Positions 38,206-46,955 of a DNA stretch of 64,000 nt are shown here, one piece after another. Numbering within the stretch: the stretch's first letter is position 1; each line of letters opens with the position of its first letter. The position numbers and the translations under genes are program-made. This stretch comes from Humibacillus sp. DSM 29435 (GTDB taxonomy: Bacteria > Actinomycetota > Actinomycetes > Actinomycetales > Dermatophilaceae): contig NZ_MAST01000053.1 of the NCBI RefSeq assembly GCF_001758225.1, positions 124,001-188,000 of the forward strand. The letters run 5' to 3'. The notes beneath the pieces were generated by a model that was not told where the DNA came from, did no database searches, and saw only the letters and a list, made by a program, of their open reading frames with translations.

Positions 38206-39908
38206 GTCGCCACCTCCGGCGCAGGTGTCGTGGCCGGCGGCGTCCCCGAATCGACCGAACCCGCTGAACCCGCTGGACCCGCTGGACCCGCGGGGGCCAC
38301 GGACGGCACGGCGCTGATCGGTAGCTGTCGCCCCGCACTCGAGGAGAGACGTTGCCGCGCGAGCCGGGGCCAGGCCTGCACGGCGCAGAACGGCGCGCAC
38401 TGGTCGGCCTCGTCGGGCCCACGGGTTCCGACGTGGACGCAGCACTGCGTGAGCCGCTCCTCGATCATCGTCGAGACGTCCATGAAGGGTTTGACGGTGA
38501 TGCGCACCACGCGCTCGGCAAGCAGCTTGCGCAACCGCTTCTGCTGACCCGGCAGCCGTGAGCCGGCGAGCGTGGCCAGGGTGCCCACCCCGAGGTCGCA
38601 GCTCTGGCAGATGCCCTTCCAGAGGTCGCCCACGACCGGGTGTGAGAGCGACGACTGCTCACTCAGCAGGCCGAGCACCGACTCCTTGACGATGCCGCGC
38701 ATCGCCTTGGGCAGGGCCTGGTCGGTGACCCGGTTGGCGAGCAGGTCGGGGGCCAGGTCGAGCCAGTCGAGCAGCCGGTCGTGGCCGACCGCCCGCGTGA
38801 GGGAGGTCCAGTCGCCCGCGTCGTCACGCAGCAGGTAGCCGACCGACGCACAGTGCGGGTGAGAGCACGGCAGCGCCGTGAGGTCTCGCCAGGTGACCAC
38901 GCCGCCGGTCTGTTCGTCGAGGCGGGCGAGCACGCCGGTGTGGGTCAGCCGGTTCATCGGGTCGATCGCTCCGCTTCGGCCGCTGCCGAACTGCGGCTGG
39001 ATGGAGATGCCCCCGATGTAGGGCGTCTGCAGGGCTCGCAGCACCACGTGCCCGATCTCATGGTCGTTGACCCCGAGAGCGGCGGTCATGGTGAGCGTCA
39101 TGAACACCTCGGCCGCCGCCAGCCGGTCGATGGTGAGGTCTTTGAACCGGCGCAGGTCGGCGCCGCGGTGGTGTCGTGACGCCTCGGCGCTCTCACCGTC
39201 GTACTGGAGGTAGACCTCCACGCGTTCGCGGTGACGGTGCAGCAGGGCCACCAGATCGTCGTCACGAGAGAGGCTGATTCCGTTGGTGTTGATCAGGATG
39301 CGCACGATCGGGCGAGCGACGAGCTGCTCGAGCAGCTCGGGCAGGTCGGGGTGCAGGGTCGGCTCACCTCCCGAAAGCATAAGCACGTCGAGCCGGCCGT
39401 TCTCGCGCGCCAACCGCGCGTCGACGTTGGCCAGCACGTCACGCACCGAGGCCACCCCCGACAGCGACGGCGCCGAGTCGGCGAAGCAGGTCGGGCAGCG
39501 CAGGTTGCAGTGCTCGGTGATGTCCTCCACCAGGATGCAGGTGTGCTGGGTCTGCATGGCCGGCAGTCCGTACGCGTAGGCCTCCGGAGCCGGCAGGAAG
39601 TTGCCGGTGCGATCGGGGCCGTGCGTCTTGGTCGGCGCGGTCCACTGCTCGAGGTAGCTGAGGATCTCGGGCGACTCGTCGTAGAGCGTGCGCACCAGAC
39701 CGTGCTCACGGCATCCGCGTTCGAGCCACACCCGGCCGTCTCGCTCGACGAGCCAACCACTGAGGCGTGGCACCTGAGCCAGCTCGCGTTCGGGCTGCTC
39801 GTCGTGACACAGCGGGCAGAAGGCGTTGACGTAGCGGTGGATCCGATCGCCGCGCAGGGCGCGCCCAGATCCGGCCGAGGGCGGCGCGGCCATGACGGGG
39901 TGACTCAT
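38202..39908 (-). CDS. Radical SAM protein, tetraether synthase (Tes/MJ0619)-like
   Basis: The 568-residue protein has a cysteine-rich N-terminal domain (FCPLCHDE near residue 31 and RGCREHG near 65), the radical SAM motif CNLRCPTC near residue 135, SGGEPTLHPDL, then further cysteines in PCSHPHC, ICQSCDLG, and VKPFMDVSTM, QCCVHV and CAPFCAVQ. The CxxHG zinc-like element, the KPFMD block and the final PFC are hallmarks I associate with the MJ0619 family, which includes archaeal tetraether synthase joining lipid chains through C-C bonds. A Pro/Ala tail follows. It overlaps an Lgt-like gene upstream, which supports a lipid substrate. The exact reaction is inferred. Confidence 0.85.
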   Translation of the reverse strand: MSHPVMAAPPSAGSGRALRGDRIHRYVNAFCPLCHDEQPERELAQVPRLSGWLVERDGRVWLERGCREHGLVRTLYDESPEILSYLEQWTAPTKTHGPDRTGNFLPAPEAYAYGLPAMQTQHTCILVEDITEHCNLRCPTCFADSAPSLSGVASVRDVLANVDARLARENGRLDVLMLSGGEPTLHPDLPELLEQLVARPIVRILINTNGISLSRDDDLVALLHRHRERVEVYLQYDGESAEASRHHRGADLRRFKDLTIDRLAAAEVFMTLTMTAALGVNDHEIGHVVLRALQTPYIGGISIQPQFGSGRSGAIDPMNRLTHTGVLARLDEQTGGVVTWRDLTALPCSHPHCASVGYLLRDDAGDWTSLTRAVGHDRLLDWLDLAPDLLANRVTDQALPKAMRGIVKESVLGLLSEQSSLSHPVVGDLWKGICQSCDLGVGTLATLAGSRLPGQQKRLRKLLAERVVRITVKPFMDVSTMIEERLTQCCVHVGTRGPDEADQCAPFCAVQAWPRLARQRLSSSAGRQLPISAVPSVAPAGPAGPAGSAGSVDSGTPPATTPAPEVAT

Positions 39909-40684
39909 GAGACCTCCTGGAGCACGGAAGCGGGTCGTGGGCTGCGCAGCACCACGAGCGCCCGCCAGACGGTGAGCGGGCCGAGCACGGCCAGCACCAG
40001 CTGAGGACGGGTGAGGCCCAGCCAGGCCACCTCGTTGCCTCGCACGAACTCTACGAAGAAACGGAAGACGGCATAGCCGGCCACGTACAGGGTGAACAAG
40101 CCGGCCGGCTCGGCGAGGCGGTCGCGCCAGCGCAGCAGCAGTGCCAGCGCGATGAGGTGGAAGACGATCTCGTAGGCGAATGACGGATGCAGCGCCACGC
40201 CGGCCACGGCGCCGGTGCGGTCAGCGGCCGCCTGGTCGAGCACGACGCCCCAGCCGTGCCCGGTGGGGGTGCCCGGGTTCTCGGTGAAGAGGCAGCCGAA
40301 CCGGCCAACCGCCATCCCGGCCGCGACCGCTGGCGCGAAGTAGGCGCCGGTACGAGCGGTGTAGCCGGTGAGACGCTTGCCGAGCAGCACTCCGAGATAG
40401 GCCCCGACCAGGCCACCGATGATGCTGCGGTTGCCGTAGAGGAACTGCTCGACGAAGCCCGCGTTCTGCCGAAGATCGAGGTGCTGGAACCAGGTGCCGG
40501 CGTACATGAAGACGCCACCCCACGCGAGCCCGACCGCGACCACCGCCCAGAGTCGGGGGTCGGTCTCGCCACGTCGACGCCGTTCGGCGGCGAACACCCC
40601 GATGGCGACGACCAGGCCGAGAGCGACGAAGAACTCGTGCGTCCCGATGGTCAGACCGGCGAGCTCGACCAGGACGGGGTGCAT
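39905..40684 (-). CDS. Lgt-like prolipoprotein diacylglyceryl transferase family protein
   Basis: The 259-residue polytopic protein has the Lgt layout: IIGGLVGAYLGV, the signature region AAGMAVGRFGCLF with the conserved arginine, HPSFAYEIVF (HPTQLYE in Lgt) and RFFVEFVRGNE near the end. The histidine that precedes GGLIG in E. coli Lgt is replaced (SIIGGLVG), and there is no other His nearby, so ordinary lipoprotein lipidation is doubtful. It is first in the operon with the Tes-like enzyme and may handle glycerolipid headgroups. Start ATG at 40684; the promoter region faces ald. Confidence 0.82.
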   Translation of the reverse strand: MHPVLVELAGLTIGTHEFFVALGLVVAIGVFAAERRRRGETDPRLWAVVAVGLAWGGVFMYAGTWFQHLDLRQNAGFVEQFLYGNRSIIGGLVGAYLGVLLGKRLTGYTARTGAYFAPAVAAGMAVGRFGCLFTENPGTPTGHGWGVVLDQAAADRTGAVAGVALHPSFAYEIVFHLIALALLLRWRDRLAEPAGLFTLYVAGYAVFRFFVEFVRGNEVAWLGLTRPQLVLAVLGPLTVWRALVVLRSPRPASVLQEVS

Positions 40685-40855
40685 GCGCCCACGATGTCAT
40701 GAGGGCGATCCTCGCGACCTGAGTATTCACACCCCTGGCGTGGCTACAGTGGCAACAGGATCGGGCCCGTCGCCCGGCCCTGCATCATCCAGCGGCGCTC
40801 CCGCAGCAGCCGGCGGGGCCGTGCACCGGTCACTCGAGCCAAGGAAGTGCATCCT
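40685..40855. promoter_or_regulatory. Divergent promoter region, Lgt-like / ald
   Basis: This 171-nt gap separates two divergent genes. TACAGT at 40745-40750 could be the ald -10 box, giving a leader of about 100 nt. AAGGAAG at 40841-40847 is the ald ribosome binding site. No operator is evident. Confidence 0.35.
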
Positions 40856-41971
40856 ATGAAGGTCGGCATCCCTCGCGAGGTCAAGAACCACGAGTACCGC
40901 GTCGCCATCACCCCGGTAGGGGCTCACGAGCTGACACAGCACGGGCACGAGGTGCTCGTGGAGAAGGATGCCGGCGTCGGCTCGCAGATCAGCGACGACG
41001 ACTTCGTGGCGGCGGGAGCGACGATCGTCGACTCGGCCGACGATGTCTGGGCCGACTCCGAGATGGTGCTCAAGGTCAAGGAGCCCGTCGAGCAGGAGTT
41101 CCACCGAATGCGCGAGGGCCTGACCCTGTTCACCTACCTGCACCTGGCGGCCGACAAGCCTCTCACCGAGGAGCTGTTGGCGCGCAAGGTCACCGCGATC
41201 GCCTACGAGACGGTGCAGCTGCCCTCCGGAGCCCTGCCGCTGCTCTACCCGATGTCAGAGGTCGCCGGGTGCCTGGCGCCGCAGGTCGGTGCGCACTCGC
41301 TCATGCGGGCCCAGGGGGGGCGCGGTGTGCTGATGGGAGGCGTCGGTGGGGTGGCGAACGCCAAGGTCGTCATCATCGGTGCCGGCGTCTCGGGGCAGAA
41401 TGCGGCGAACATCGCGCTCGGCATGGGCGCCGACGTCACCCTGCTCGACACCGACCTCGACAAGCTGCGAATGTCGTTCTGGCGCTACGGCAACCGGGTG
41501 CACGGGCTCGCCTCCTCGCAGCTGACCATCGCCAACCAGGTGCAGGAGGCAGACCTGGTGATCGGCGCTGTGCTCATCCCCGGGTTCGCCTCGCCCAAGC
41601 TCGTCAGCAACGAGCTGGTCTCGCAGATGAAGCCCGGTTCGGTGCTGGTCGACATCGCCATCGACCAGGGCGGCTGCTTCGAGGACTCGCACCCCACGAC
41701 CCACGACGACCCGACCTTCATGGTGCACGGCTCCGTGTTCTACTGCGTCGCCAACATGCCGGGCGCCGTGCCCCACACCTCGACCTACGCCCTGACCAAC
41801 TCAACCCTCCCGTACGCCGTCGCCCTGGCCGACCTGGGGTGGCGCGACGCCGTCTCGGCCGACCGGGCCCTGGGCTACGGGCTCAACACCCACGCAGGCC
41901 AGGTCACCTACGACGGGGTGGCCGCGGCCCACGGGATGACCTCGATCACCCTGGCGGAGGCACTGTCCTGA
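40856..41971 (+). CDS. ald: Alanine dehydrogenase
   Basis: The 371-residue enzyme interconverts L-alanine and pyruvate plus ammonia with NAD. The start [20 protein letters not shown], the catalytic lysine and histidine regions ([21 protein letters not shown]) and the NAD site [21 protein letters not shown] are all present. The ATG at 40856 sits 8 nt after AAGGAAG; a second ATG at 40847 is too close to that site. Length is normal. The order ald-xerD-parA-scpA-scpB is widely conserved. Confidence 0.96.
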   Translation: MKVGIPREVKNHEYRVAITPVGAHELTQHGHEVLVEKDAGVGSQISDDDFVAAGATIVDSADDVWADSEMVLKVKEPVEQEFHRMREGLTLFTYLHLAADKPLTEELLARKVTAIAYETVQLPSGALPLLYPMSEVAGCLAPQVGAHSLMRAQGGRGVLMGGVGGVANAKVVIIGAGVSGQNAANIALGMGADVTLLDTDLDKLRMSFWRYGNRVHGLASSQLTIANQVQEADLVIGAVLIPGFASPKLVSNELVSQMKPGSVLVDIAIDQGGCFEDSHPTTHDDPTFMVHGSVFYCVANMPGAVPHTSTYALTNSTLPYAVALADLGWRDAVSADRALGYGLNTHAGQVTYDGVAAAHGMTSITLAEALS

Positions 41972-42036
41972 CCGACGCCGCGACTTCCGACGGGCCAGGC
42001 CGGGCGCCGTCCACTGCAGCTGACCCGCCCAGCGCC

Positions 42037-42993
42037 ATGGAGCGCGCGGTGCGCGGTTGGATCGCGCACGTGCGGGTCGAGAAGGGGGCGGCCGCGAACA
42101 CGGTGAGCGCGTACGAGCGCGATCTGCGGCGCTACGTGGCACACCTGGCCGGCCGCGGAGTCGGCGATCCCACCCACGTCACCGAGGCCGACGTCGCCGA
42201 CTTCCTCGCCGGGCTGCGAGAGAGCGGGCTCGCGGCATCCTCGGCTGCGCGCACCCTCGTGGCCGTGCGTGGGTTCCACCGGTTTCTCGCGCTCGAGGGC
42301 GACACCGTCGGCGACCCGGCCACGAACGTCGCCCCGCCGAAGCCTCCCTCCCGGCTGCCGAAGGCCATCTCGGTGCAGGCGGTCGAGCGCCTGATCTCTG
42401 CGGCCTCGGTCGGCGACACCCCGTCGGCGCTGCGCGACCGGGCCCTGCTCGAGCTGCTCTACGGGGTGGGGGCGCGCATCAGCGAGGCGGTCGGTCTCGA
42501 CGTCGACGACCTCGACCTCGAGCTCGAGCGCGAGCGCGAGCCGGTCGGCGGGGCGGACGCCGAGGCGGGGGACCGCCGCCGAACCGGTCTGGTGCGACTG
42601 CGCGGAAAGGGCAACAAGGAGCGCATCGTTCCGGTGGGGCGCTACGCCACGTCGGCGGTCAGCGACTACCTCGTGCGGGGCAGACCCGCCCTCGCGGCGA
42701 AGGGCCCTGGGGGCCCGGCCCTGTTTCTCGGGCTTCGTGGTTCCCGCTTGTCGAGACAGTCTGCGTGGGCCGTCATCTCGCAGGCCGCCGAGCGAGCCGA
42801 CCTGCGCCAGCACGTCTCGCCGCACACCCTGCGCCACTCGTTCGCGACGCACCTGCTCGACGGCGGCGCCGACGTGCGCGTCGTGCAGGAGCTGCTGGGG
42901 CACGCGTCGGTGACGACCACCCAGATCTACACGATGGTCTCGGTCGGGCGCCTGCGCGAGGTGTACGCCGAGGCCCACCCGCGCGCCCGCTGA
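42037..42993 (+). CDS. xerD: Site-specific tyrosine recombinase XerD
   Basis: From the ATG at 42037 the product is 318 residues ([12 protein letters not shown]). The core-binding domain is followed by the catalytic set: ARISEAVGL with the first Arg, the Lys in [21 protein letters not shown], and [15 protein letters not shown] with the tyrosine. It resolves chromosome dimers at dif with XerC. The region [17 protein letters not shown] is a hydrophilic insert between the first catalytic Arg and the Lys hairpin. The open frame runs upstream to overlap ald, and a rare CTG at 41968 would give a longer protein. Confidence 0.93.
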   Translation: MERAVRGWIAHVRVEKGAAANTVSAYERDLRRYVAHLAGRGVGDPTHVTEADVADFLAGLRESGLAASSAARTLVAVRGFHRFLALEGDTVGDPATNVAPPKPPSRLPKAISVQAVERLISAASVGDTPSALRDRALLELLYGVGARISEAVGLDVDDLDLELEREREPVGGADAEAGDRRRTGLVRLRGKGNKERIVPVGRYATSAVSDYLVRGRPALAAKGPGGPALFLGLRGSRLSRQSAWAVISQAAERADLRQHVSPHTLRHSFATHLLDGGADVRVVQELLGHASVTTTQIYTMVSVGRLREVYAEAHPRAR

Positions 42994-43067
42994 TAAGGTC
43001 GCACCTGATCAGCGCGAGGCTGGTCGGAGCACGACGGTGCCTGGGCGGAACGGAGTTGGAGCACCCG

Positions 43068-44150
43068 GTGAACGAGGAGTCGCACGACAACATGCACGAT
43101 CACCGACCCGACCCGCAGGGTGTCCCCGCAGGTTCCCCGGTCACGGATGCCGATGGGCGCGACAGCGTGCCGGCCGAGGCCGAGCCGACGACGTCGACCA
43201 GGTCGACTCCAATGGCCGCGTCGACTCCAGCGCCCGCGTCGAACCAACCCACCCTCACCGGTGAGTCGCCGTCGGCGCACCTGCCGGGCACCGAGCGAGC
43301 CGGGGTCGGGGCCAACGGGCCCACCGGTCGACCCTTGCCCGACTTCCCGCAGCCGGCTCCGCTGAGCAGCCACGGGCCGGCCCGCATCATCGCAATGTGC
43401 AACCAGAAGGGTGGGGTCGGCAAGACCACCACGACGATCAACCTCGGTGCCGCGCTGGCCGAGCTGGGGCGGCGGGTGCTCGTCATCGACTTCGACCCCC
43501 AGGGCGCTCTCTCGGTGGGCCTGGGGGTCAACGCGCAAGAGCTCGACCTGACGATCTACAACCTGCTGGTCGAGCGCGGCCACTCGATCACCGACGTCAT
43601 CCAGCACACCCGAACGCCGAACCTCGACCTCGTGCCCGCCAACATCGACCTGTCGGCCGCCGAGGTGCAGCTCGTGGGCGAGGTCGCCCGAGAGCAGATC
43701 CTCGCGCGGGTGCTGCGCCCGGTCGTCGACGACTACGACGTCATCCTCATCGACTGCCAGCCGTCGCTGGGGCTGCTCACGGTCAACGCCCTGACCGCGT
43801 CGCACGGCGTGATCATCCCGCTCGAGTGCGAGTTCTTCGCGATGCGCGGCGTGGCGCTGCTCGTCGACACGATCGAGAAGATCACCGACCGGCTCAACCC
43901 ACGGCTCCAGGTCGACGGCATCCTCGCGACCATGTACGACGGCCGCACCCTGCACAGCCGCGAGGTGGTGCGCTCGGTCGTCGACCACTTCAGCGACCAG
44001 GTGTTCCACACCGTCATCAGCCGCACGGTCAAGTTCCCCGACGCCACTCTGGCCGCCGAACCCATCACCACCTACTCCTCCGAGCACTCCGGGGCCGCTG
44101 CCTACCGGCAGCTCGCGCGCGAGCTCATCGCGCGTGGTGGCGCGGCCTGA
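43068..44150 (+). CDS. ParA family ATPase (Soj-like)
   Basis: The 360-residue protein, from the GTG at 43068, has a disordered N-terminus of about 105 residues and then a deviant Walker A, CNQKGGVGKTTTTINLG, with VIDFDPQGALS and DVILIDCQPSLGLL. Next to scpA/scpB this is the second ParA type of actinobacteria (as Rv1708), thought to act in chromosome organisation with ScpAB and not the ParA of the oriC parAB pair. GGAG lies about 7 nt upstream of the GTG; ATG at 43092 is an alternative. Confidence 0.92.
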   Translation: MNEESHDNMHDHRPDPQGVPAGSPVTDADGRDSVPAEAEPTTSTRSTPMAASTPAPASNQPTLTGESPSAHLPGTERAGVGANGPTGRPLPDFPQPAPLSSHGPARIIAMCNQKGGVGKTTTTINLGAALAELGRRVLVIDFDPQGALSVGLGVNAQELDLTIYNLLVERGHSITDVIQHTRTPNLDLVPANIDLSAAEVQLVGEVAREQILARVLRPVVDDYDVILIDCQPSLGLLTVNALTASHGVIIPLECEFFAMRGVALLVDTIEKITDRLNPRLQVDGILATMYDGRTLHSREVVRSVVDHFSDQVFHTVISRTVKFPDATLAAEPITTYSSEHSGAAAYRQLARELIARGGAA

Positions 44151-44155
44151 CCCTC

Positions 44156-45214
44156 ATGCCGGGCCAGAACGCCGCCGACTCTCCCGTGGCCGTCGCCGAG
44201 CGGAGTGTCCTCGACGACGGTTCCAGCGCCCCGCCCCGGCCCATAGACGGTCCGAAGGCAGCGCCGATGGTGCCGGGGGGAGTGATCACGAGGCGCACCG
44301 GCGCGCCCTTCGAGGTGCACCTCGACGTGTTCTCCGGGCCCTTCGACCTGCTGCTCGGCCTGATCAGCAAGCACAAGCTCGACATCACCGAGATCGCTCT
44401 CGCCAAGGTGACCGACGAGTTCATCGCCCACATCAAGGCGGCGCAGGCCATCGACGACGACTGGGATCTCGGCCAGGCCTCTGAGTTCCTCCTCGTCGCG
44501 GCCACCCTGCTCGACCTCAAGGCCGCCCGCCTGCTGCCCGGCGCCGGCCCGCAGGACGACGAAGACCTCGCGCTCATCGAGGCCCGCGACCTGCTCTTCG
44601 CGCGCCTGCTGCAGTACCGCGCCTACAAGCTCATCGCGAAGACCTTCGCCGATCGGATGGTGACAGCCGGCCGGCTCACGCCGCGACGCGTCGGGCTGGA
44701 GCCCCAGTTCGCCACCTTGCTGCCCGAGCTGGTGATCGCCGTGACGCCCGACCAGTTCGCCATGATCGCAGCGCGCGCCATGACGCCGCGCGTTCCGCCG
44801 ACGGTGGGGCTCGACCACCTGCACGCTCCGCAGGTCAGCGTGCGCGAGCAGGCGACCATCATCGTCGACCGGCTCCGTTCTCGCGGTCATGCCTCCTTCC
44901 GCAGCCTCGTCGCCGACGCCGAGAGCACCTTGGTGATCGTGGCCCGCTTCCTGGCGGTGCTCGAGCTGTTCAAGGAGTCGGCCATCGCGTTCGAGCAGGC
45001 CGAGGCCCTGGGCGAGCTCGACATCCGCTGGACGGGCGCCGACGCTGGTGAGGTCGCGATCGACGACGAGTTCGACGACAGCGACGAGGCCGACGACAGC
45101 ACCGAGGCCGACGACGGAACCGAGACGGGCGACGACGCGAGAGACCAGCCCAGCGACGCCGGAGATGACCAGGTCTACGACGCGACCAACCAGAGCAGGG
45201 GCCTTGATGACTGA
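44156..45214 (+). CDS. scpA: Segregation and condensation protein A
   Basis: The 352-residue kleisin links SMC and ScpB. After a disordered start comes FEVHLDVFSGPFDLLLGLISKHKLDITEI (here cited in parts FSGPFDLLLGLI and KHKLDITEI), the ScpA signature, then LLDLKAARLLPG and a C-terminal winged helix with SLVADAESTLVIVARFLAVLELFK (cited in part). The final 50 residues are very acidic (repeats of Asp, Glu, Thr). scpB starts inside its last codons. Confidence 0.94.
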   Translation: MPGQNAADSPVAVAERSVLDDGSSAPPRPIDGPKAAPMVPGGVITRRTGAPFEVHLDVFSGPFDLLLGLISKHKLDITEIALAKVTDEFIAHIKAAQAIDDDWDLGQASEFLLVAATLLDLKAARLLPGAGPQDDEDLALIEARDLLFARLLQYRAYKLIAKTFADRMVTAGRLTPRRVGLEPQFATLLPELVIAVTPDQFAMIAARAMTPRVPPTVGLDHLHAPQVSVREQATIIVDRLRSRGHASFRSLVADAESTLVIVARFLAVLELFKESAIAFEQAEALGELDIRWTGADAGEVAIDDEFDDSDEADDSTEADDGTETGDDARDQPSDAGDDQVYDATNQSRGLDD

Positions 45215-45872
45215 GTCAGCACAGCAGGCCGAAGCCGTTCGTCAGCCGGTGACTGAAGCGTCACCCCAGTCCGGCGAGGTCGACCCCGACGATCAGCTCG
45301 CCTTCGACATCGACGCCTTCCCGGGCGGTGTGCGCTCGGCGCTCGAGGCCGTGCTGATGGTGGTCGACGAACCCGTGGCCGAGGTGGAGCTCGCCGCCGT
45401 GCTCGAGCAGCCCGTCGACGACATCCACGACCATCTCGTGGTTCTCGAGCGCGAGTATGCCGCCCAGCTGCGCGGGTTCACCCTGCGGCACGTCGCGGGG
45501 GGTTGGCGCTTCTACAGCCGCTCGGAGTTTGCACCGGTCGTCGAGAAGTTCGTGCTCGACGGGCAGCAGGCCAAGCTCACCCAGGCCTCGCTCGAGACGT
45601 TGGCGGTCATCGCCTACCGGCAACCCGTGTCACGCTCGAGGGTCAGTGCCGTGCGCGGCGTCAACGTCGACGGCGTCGTGCGCACCCTCCTCTCGCGGGG
45701 CCTCGTGGAGGAGGTCGGTGAGCCCGAGGAGAGTGGTGCCGTGCTCTACGGCACCACCACCTACTTCATGCAGCGCATGGGCCTGGACTCGCTCGACGAC
45801 CTCCCGGCCCTCGCTCCCTATCTGCCAGACGTCGACGTCATCGACGAGCTCATCGAGGAAGGACACGCATGA
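45207..45872 (+). CDS. scpB: Segregation and condensation protein B
   Basis: The 221-residue protein has two winged-helix domains, with RSALEAVLMVVDEPV and LEREYAAQLRGFTLRHVAGGWRFY, then LTQASLETLAVIAYRQPVSR and VDGVVRTLLSRGLVEEVG, all typical of ScpB (segments cited in part). It overlaps scpA by 8 nt and rluB by 4 nt. Confidence 0.95.
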   Translation: MTESAQQAEAVRQPVTEASPQSGEVDPDDQLAFDIDAFPGGVRSALEAVLMVVDEPVAEVELAAVLEQPVDDIHDHLVVLEREYAAQLRGFTLRHVAGGWRFYSRSEFAPVVEKFVLDGQQAKLTQASLETLAVIAYRQPVSRSRVSAVRGVNVDGVVRTLLSRGLVEEVGEPEESGAVLYGTTTYFMQRMGLDSLDDLPALAPYLPDVDVIDELIEEGHA

Positions 45873-46822
45873 GCGAGCACTCGAGATCACCCCGCCAACC
45901 GCGCAAGGCAGGTCGACCCGGCCAAGCCGGCGGCGGTACGGGCGGTCGCACGGGCGGCAAACACGCCAAGCCCGCCGACCGCCAGACCGGACGCGCCGGA
46001 AGCGGGCCCCGGTTCGCCGGTTCCACCAAACCGAGCCAGCCCACCCGGCTGCCCGAGCGCCGAGCCTCGTCGACCCCACCCGTCGACGTGCACGACCCCG
46101 ACGGCGTGCGCCTGCAGAAGCTGATGGCCGCTGCCGGCGTGGGTTCGAGGCGCGTGTGCGAGAACCTCATCGCCGACGGTCGCGTCGAGGTCGACGGGCA
46201 GGTCATCACCGAGCTCGGTGTGCGCATCGACGCCAAGACGCAGACCGTGCACGTCGACGGTGTGCGCATCAACCTCGACGAGGATCGCGTCTATCTCGCG
46301 TTCAACAAGCCCAAGGGTGTCGTCACCACGATGCACGACGAGCTCGGGCGAATCTCGCTCGAGGACTACGTCGGCAACCGCGAGGAGCGGCTCTTCCACG
46401 TCGGTCGTCTCGACGCCGACACCGAGGGCCTGCTGCTGCTCACCAACGACGGCGACCTCGCGCACCGGCTGCAGCACCCGTCGTACGGCGTGCTGAAGAC
46501 CTACGTGGCCACGATCCGGGGCCCGGTCAAGGGTGACGTCGGCAAACGGCTGCGTGAAGGGGTCGAGCTCGAGGACGGGCCGGTCAAGGTCGACTCCTTC
46601 CGCATCATCGACCACCAGCCGGGCAAGGCCATGGTCGAGGTCGTGCTGCACGAGGGCCGCAAGCACATCGTGCGCCGGATGCTGGAGGCCGTCGGCCATC
46701 CAGTGGTCGAGCTGGTGCGCACCGAGGTCGGCCCGATCCGTCTGGCCGACCTCAAGCTGGGGCGCATGCGTCGCCTGAACAAGGCAGAGGTCGGCGCGCT
46801 CTACAAGGCAGCCGATCTCTGA
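45869..46822 (+). CDS. rluB: Ribosomal large subunit pseudouridine synthase (RluB/RsuA family)
   Basis: The 317-residue protein has an Arg/Gly/Lys-rich N-terminus of about 70 residues, an S4 RNA-binding domain (QKLMAAAGVGSRRVCENLI), the catalytic motif VGRLDADTEGLLLLTNDG with the nucleophilic aspartate near residue 183, and the C-terminal GRKHIVRRMLEAVGHPV. It isomerises uridine in 23S rRNA. The ATGA overlap couples it to scpB, an arrangement standard in Gram-positive bacteria. Confidence 0.94.
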   Translation: MSEHSRSPRQPRKAGRPGQAGGGTGGRTGGKHAKPADRQTGRAGSGPRFAGSTKPSQPTRLPERRASSTPPVDVHDPDGVRLQKLMAAAGVGSRRVCENLIADGRVEVDGQVITELGVRIDAKTQTVHVDGVRINLDEDRVYLAFNKPKGVVTTMHDELGRISLEDYVGNREERLFHVGRLDADTEGLLLLTNDGDLAHRLQHPSYGVLKTYVATIRGPVKGDVGKRLREGVELEDGPVKVDSFRIIDHQPGKAMVEVVLHEGRKHIVRRMLEAVGHPVVELVRTEVGPIRLADLKLGRMRRLNKAEVGALYKAADL

Positions 46823-46850
46823 CCCACCGGCTCAGCGGCCTCGGTTCGGG

Positions 46851-46890
46851 TGGGCGGCCGCGGCTTCCGCGGCGGCCCACCCCGAGTCGG
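46851..46890 (+). terminator. GC-rich hairpin after rluB
   Basis: GGGTGGGC pairs with GCCCACCC and an inner CGCGG/CCGCG pairs around CTT, with a 3-nt internal mismatch. There is no T-tract, so it is a structured, possibly Rho-assisted end of the scpA-rluB transcript. Confidence 0.5.
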
Positions 46891-46943
46891 AGGGGCCGAC
46901 GATGGACGACGTTGCGGCGAGGTCGGGTGACCCGTGGAGTCGC

Positions 46944-46949
46944 TAGGGT
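46944..46949 (+). promoter_or_regulatory. -10 box of leaderless tyrA
   Basis: TAGGGT ends 6 nt before the GTG at 46956; no ribosome binding site is seen. Confidence 0.55.
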
Positions 46950-46955
46950 GATGCC

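Noticed and set aside
46822-46955. Small gene between rluB and tyrA
   Set aside because: Only GC-rich hairpin sequence and the tyrA -10 box are seen; no frame with a ribosome binding site.
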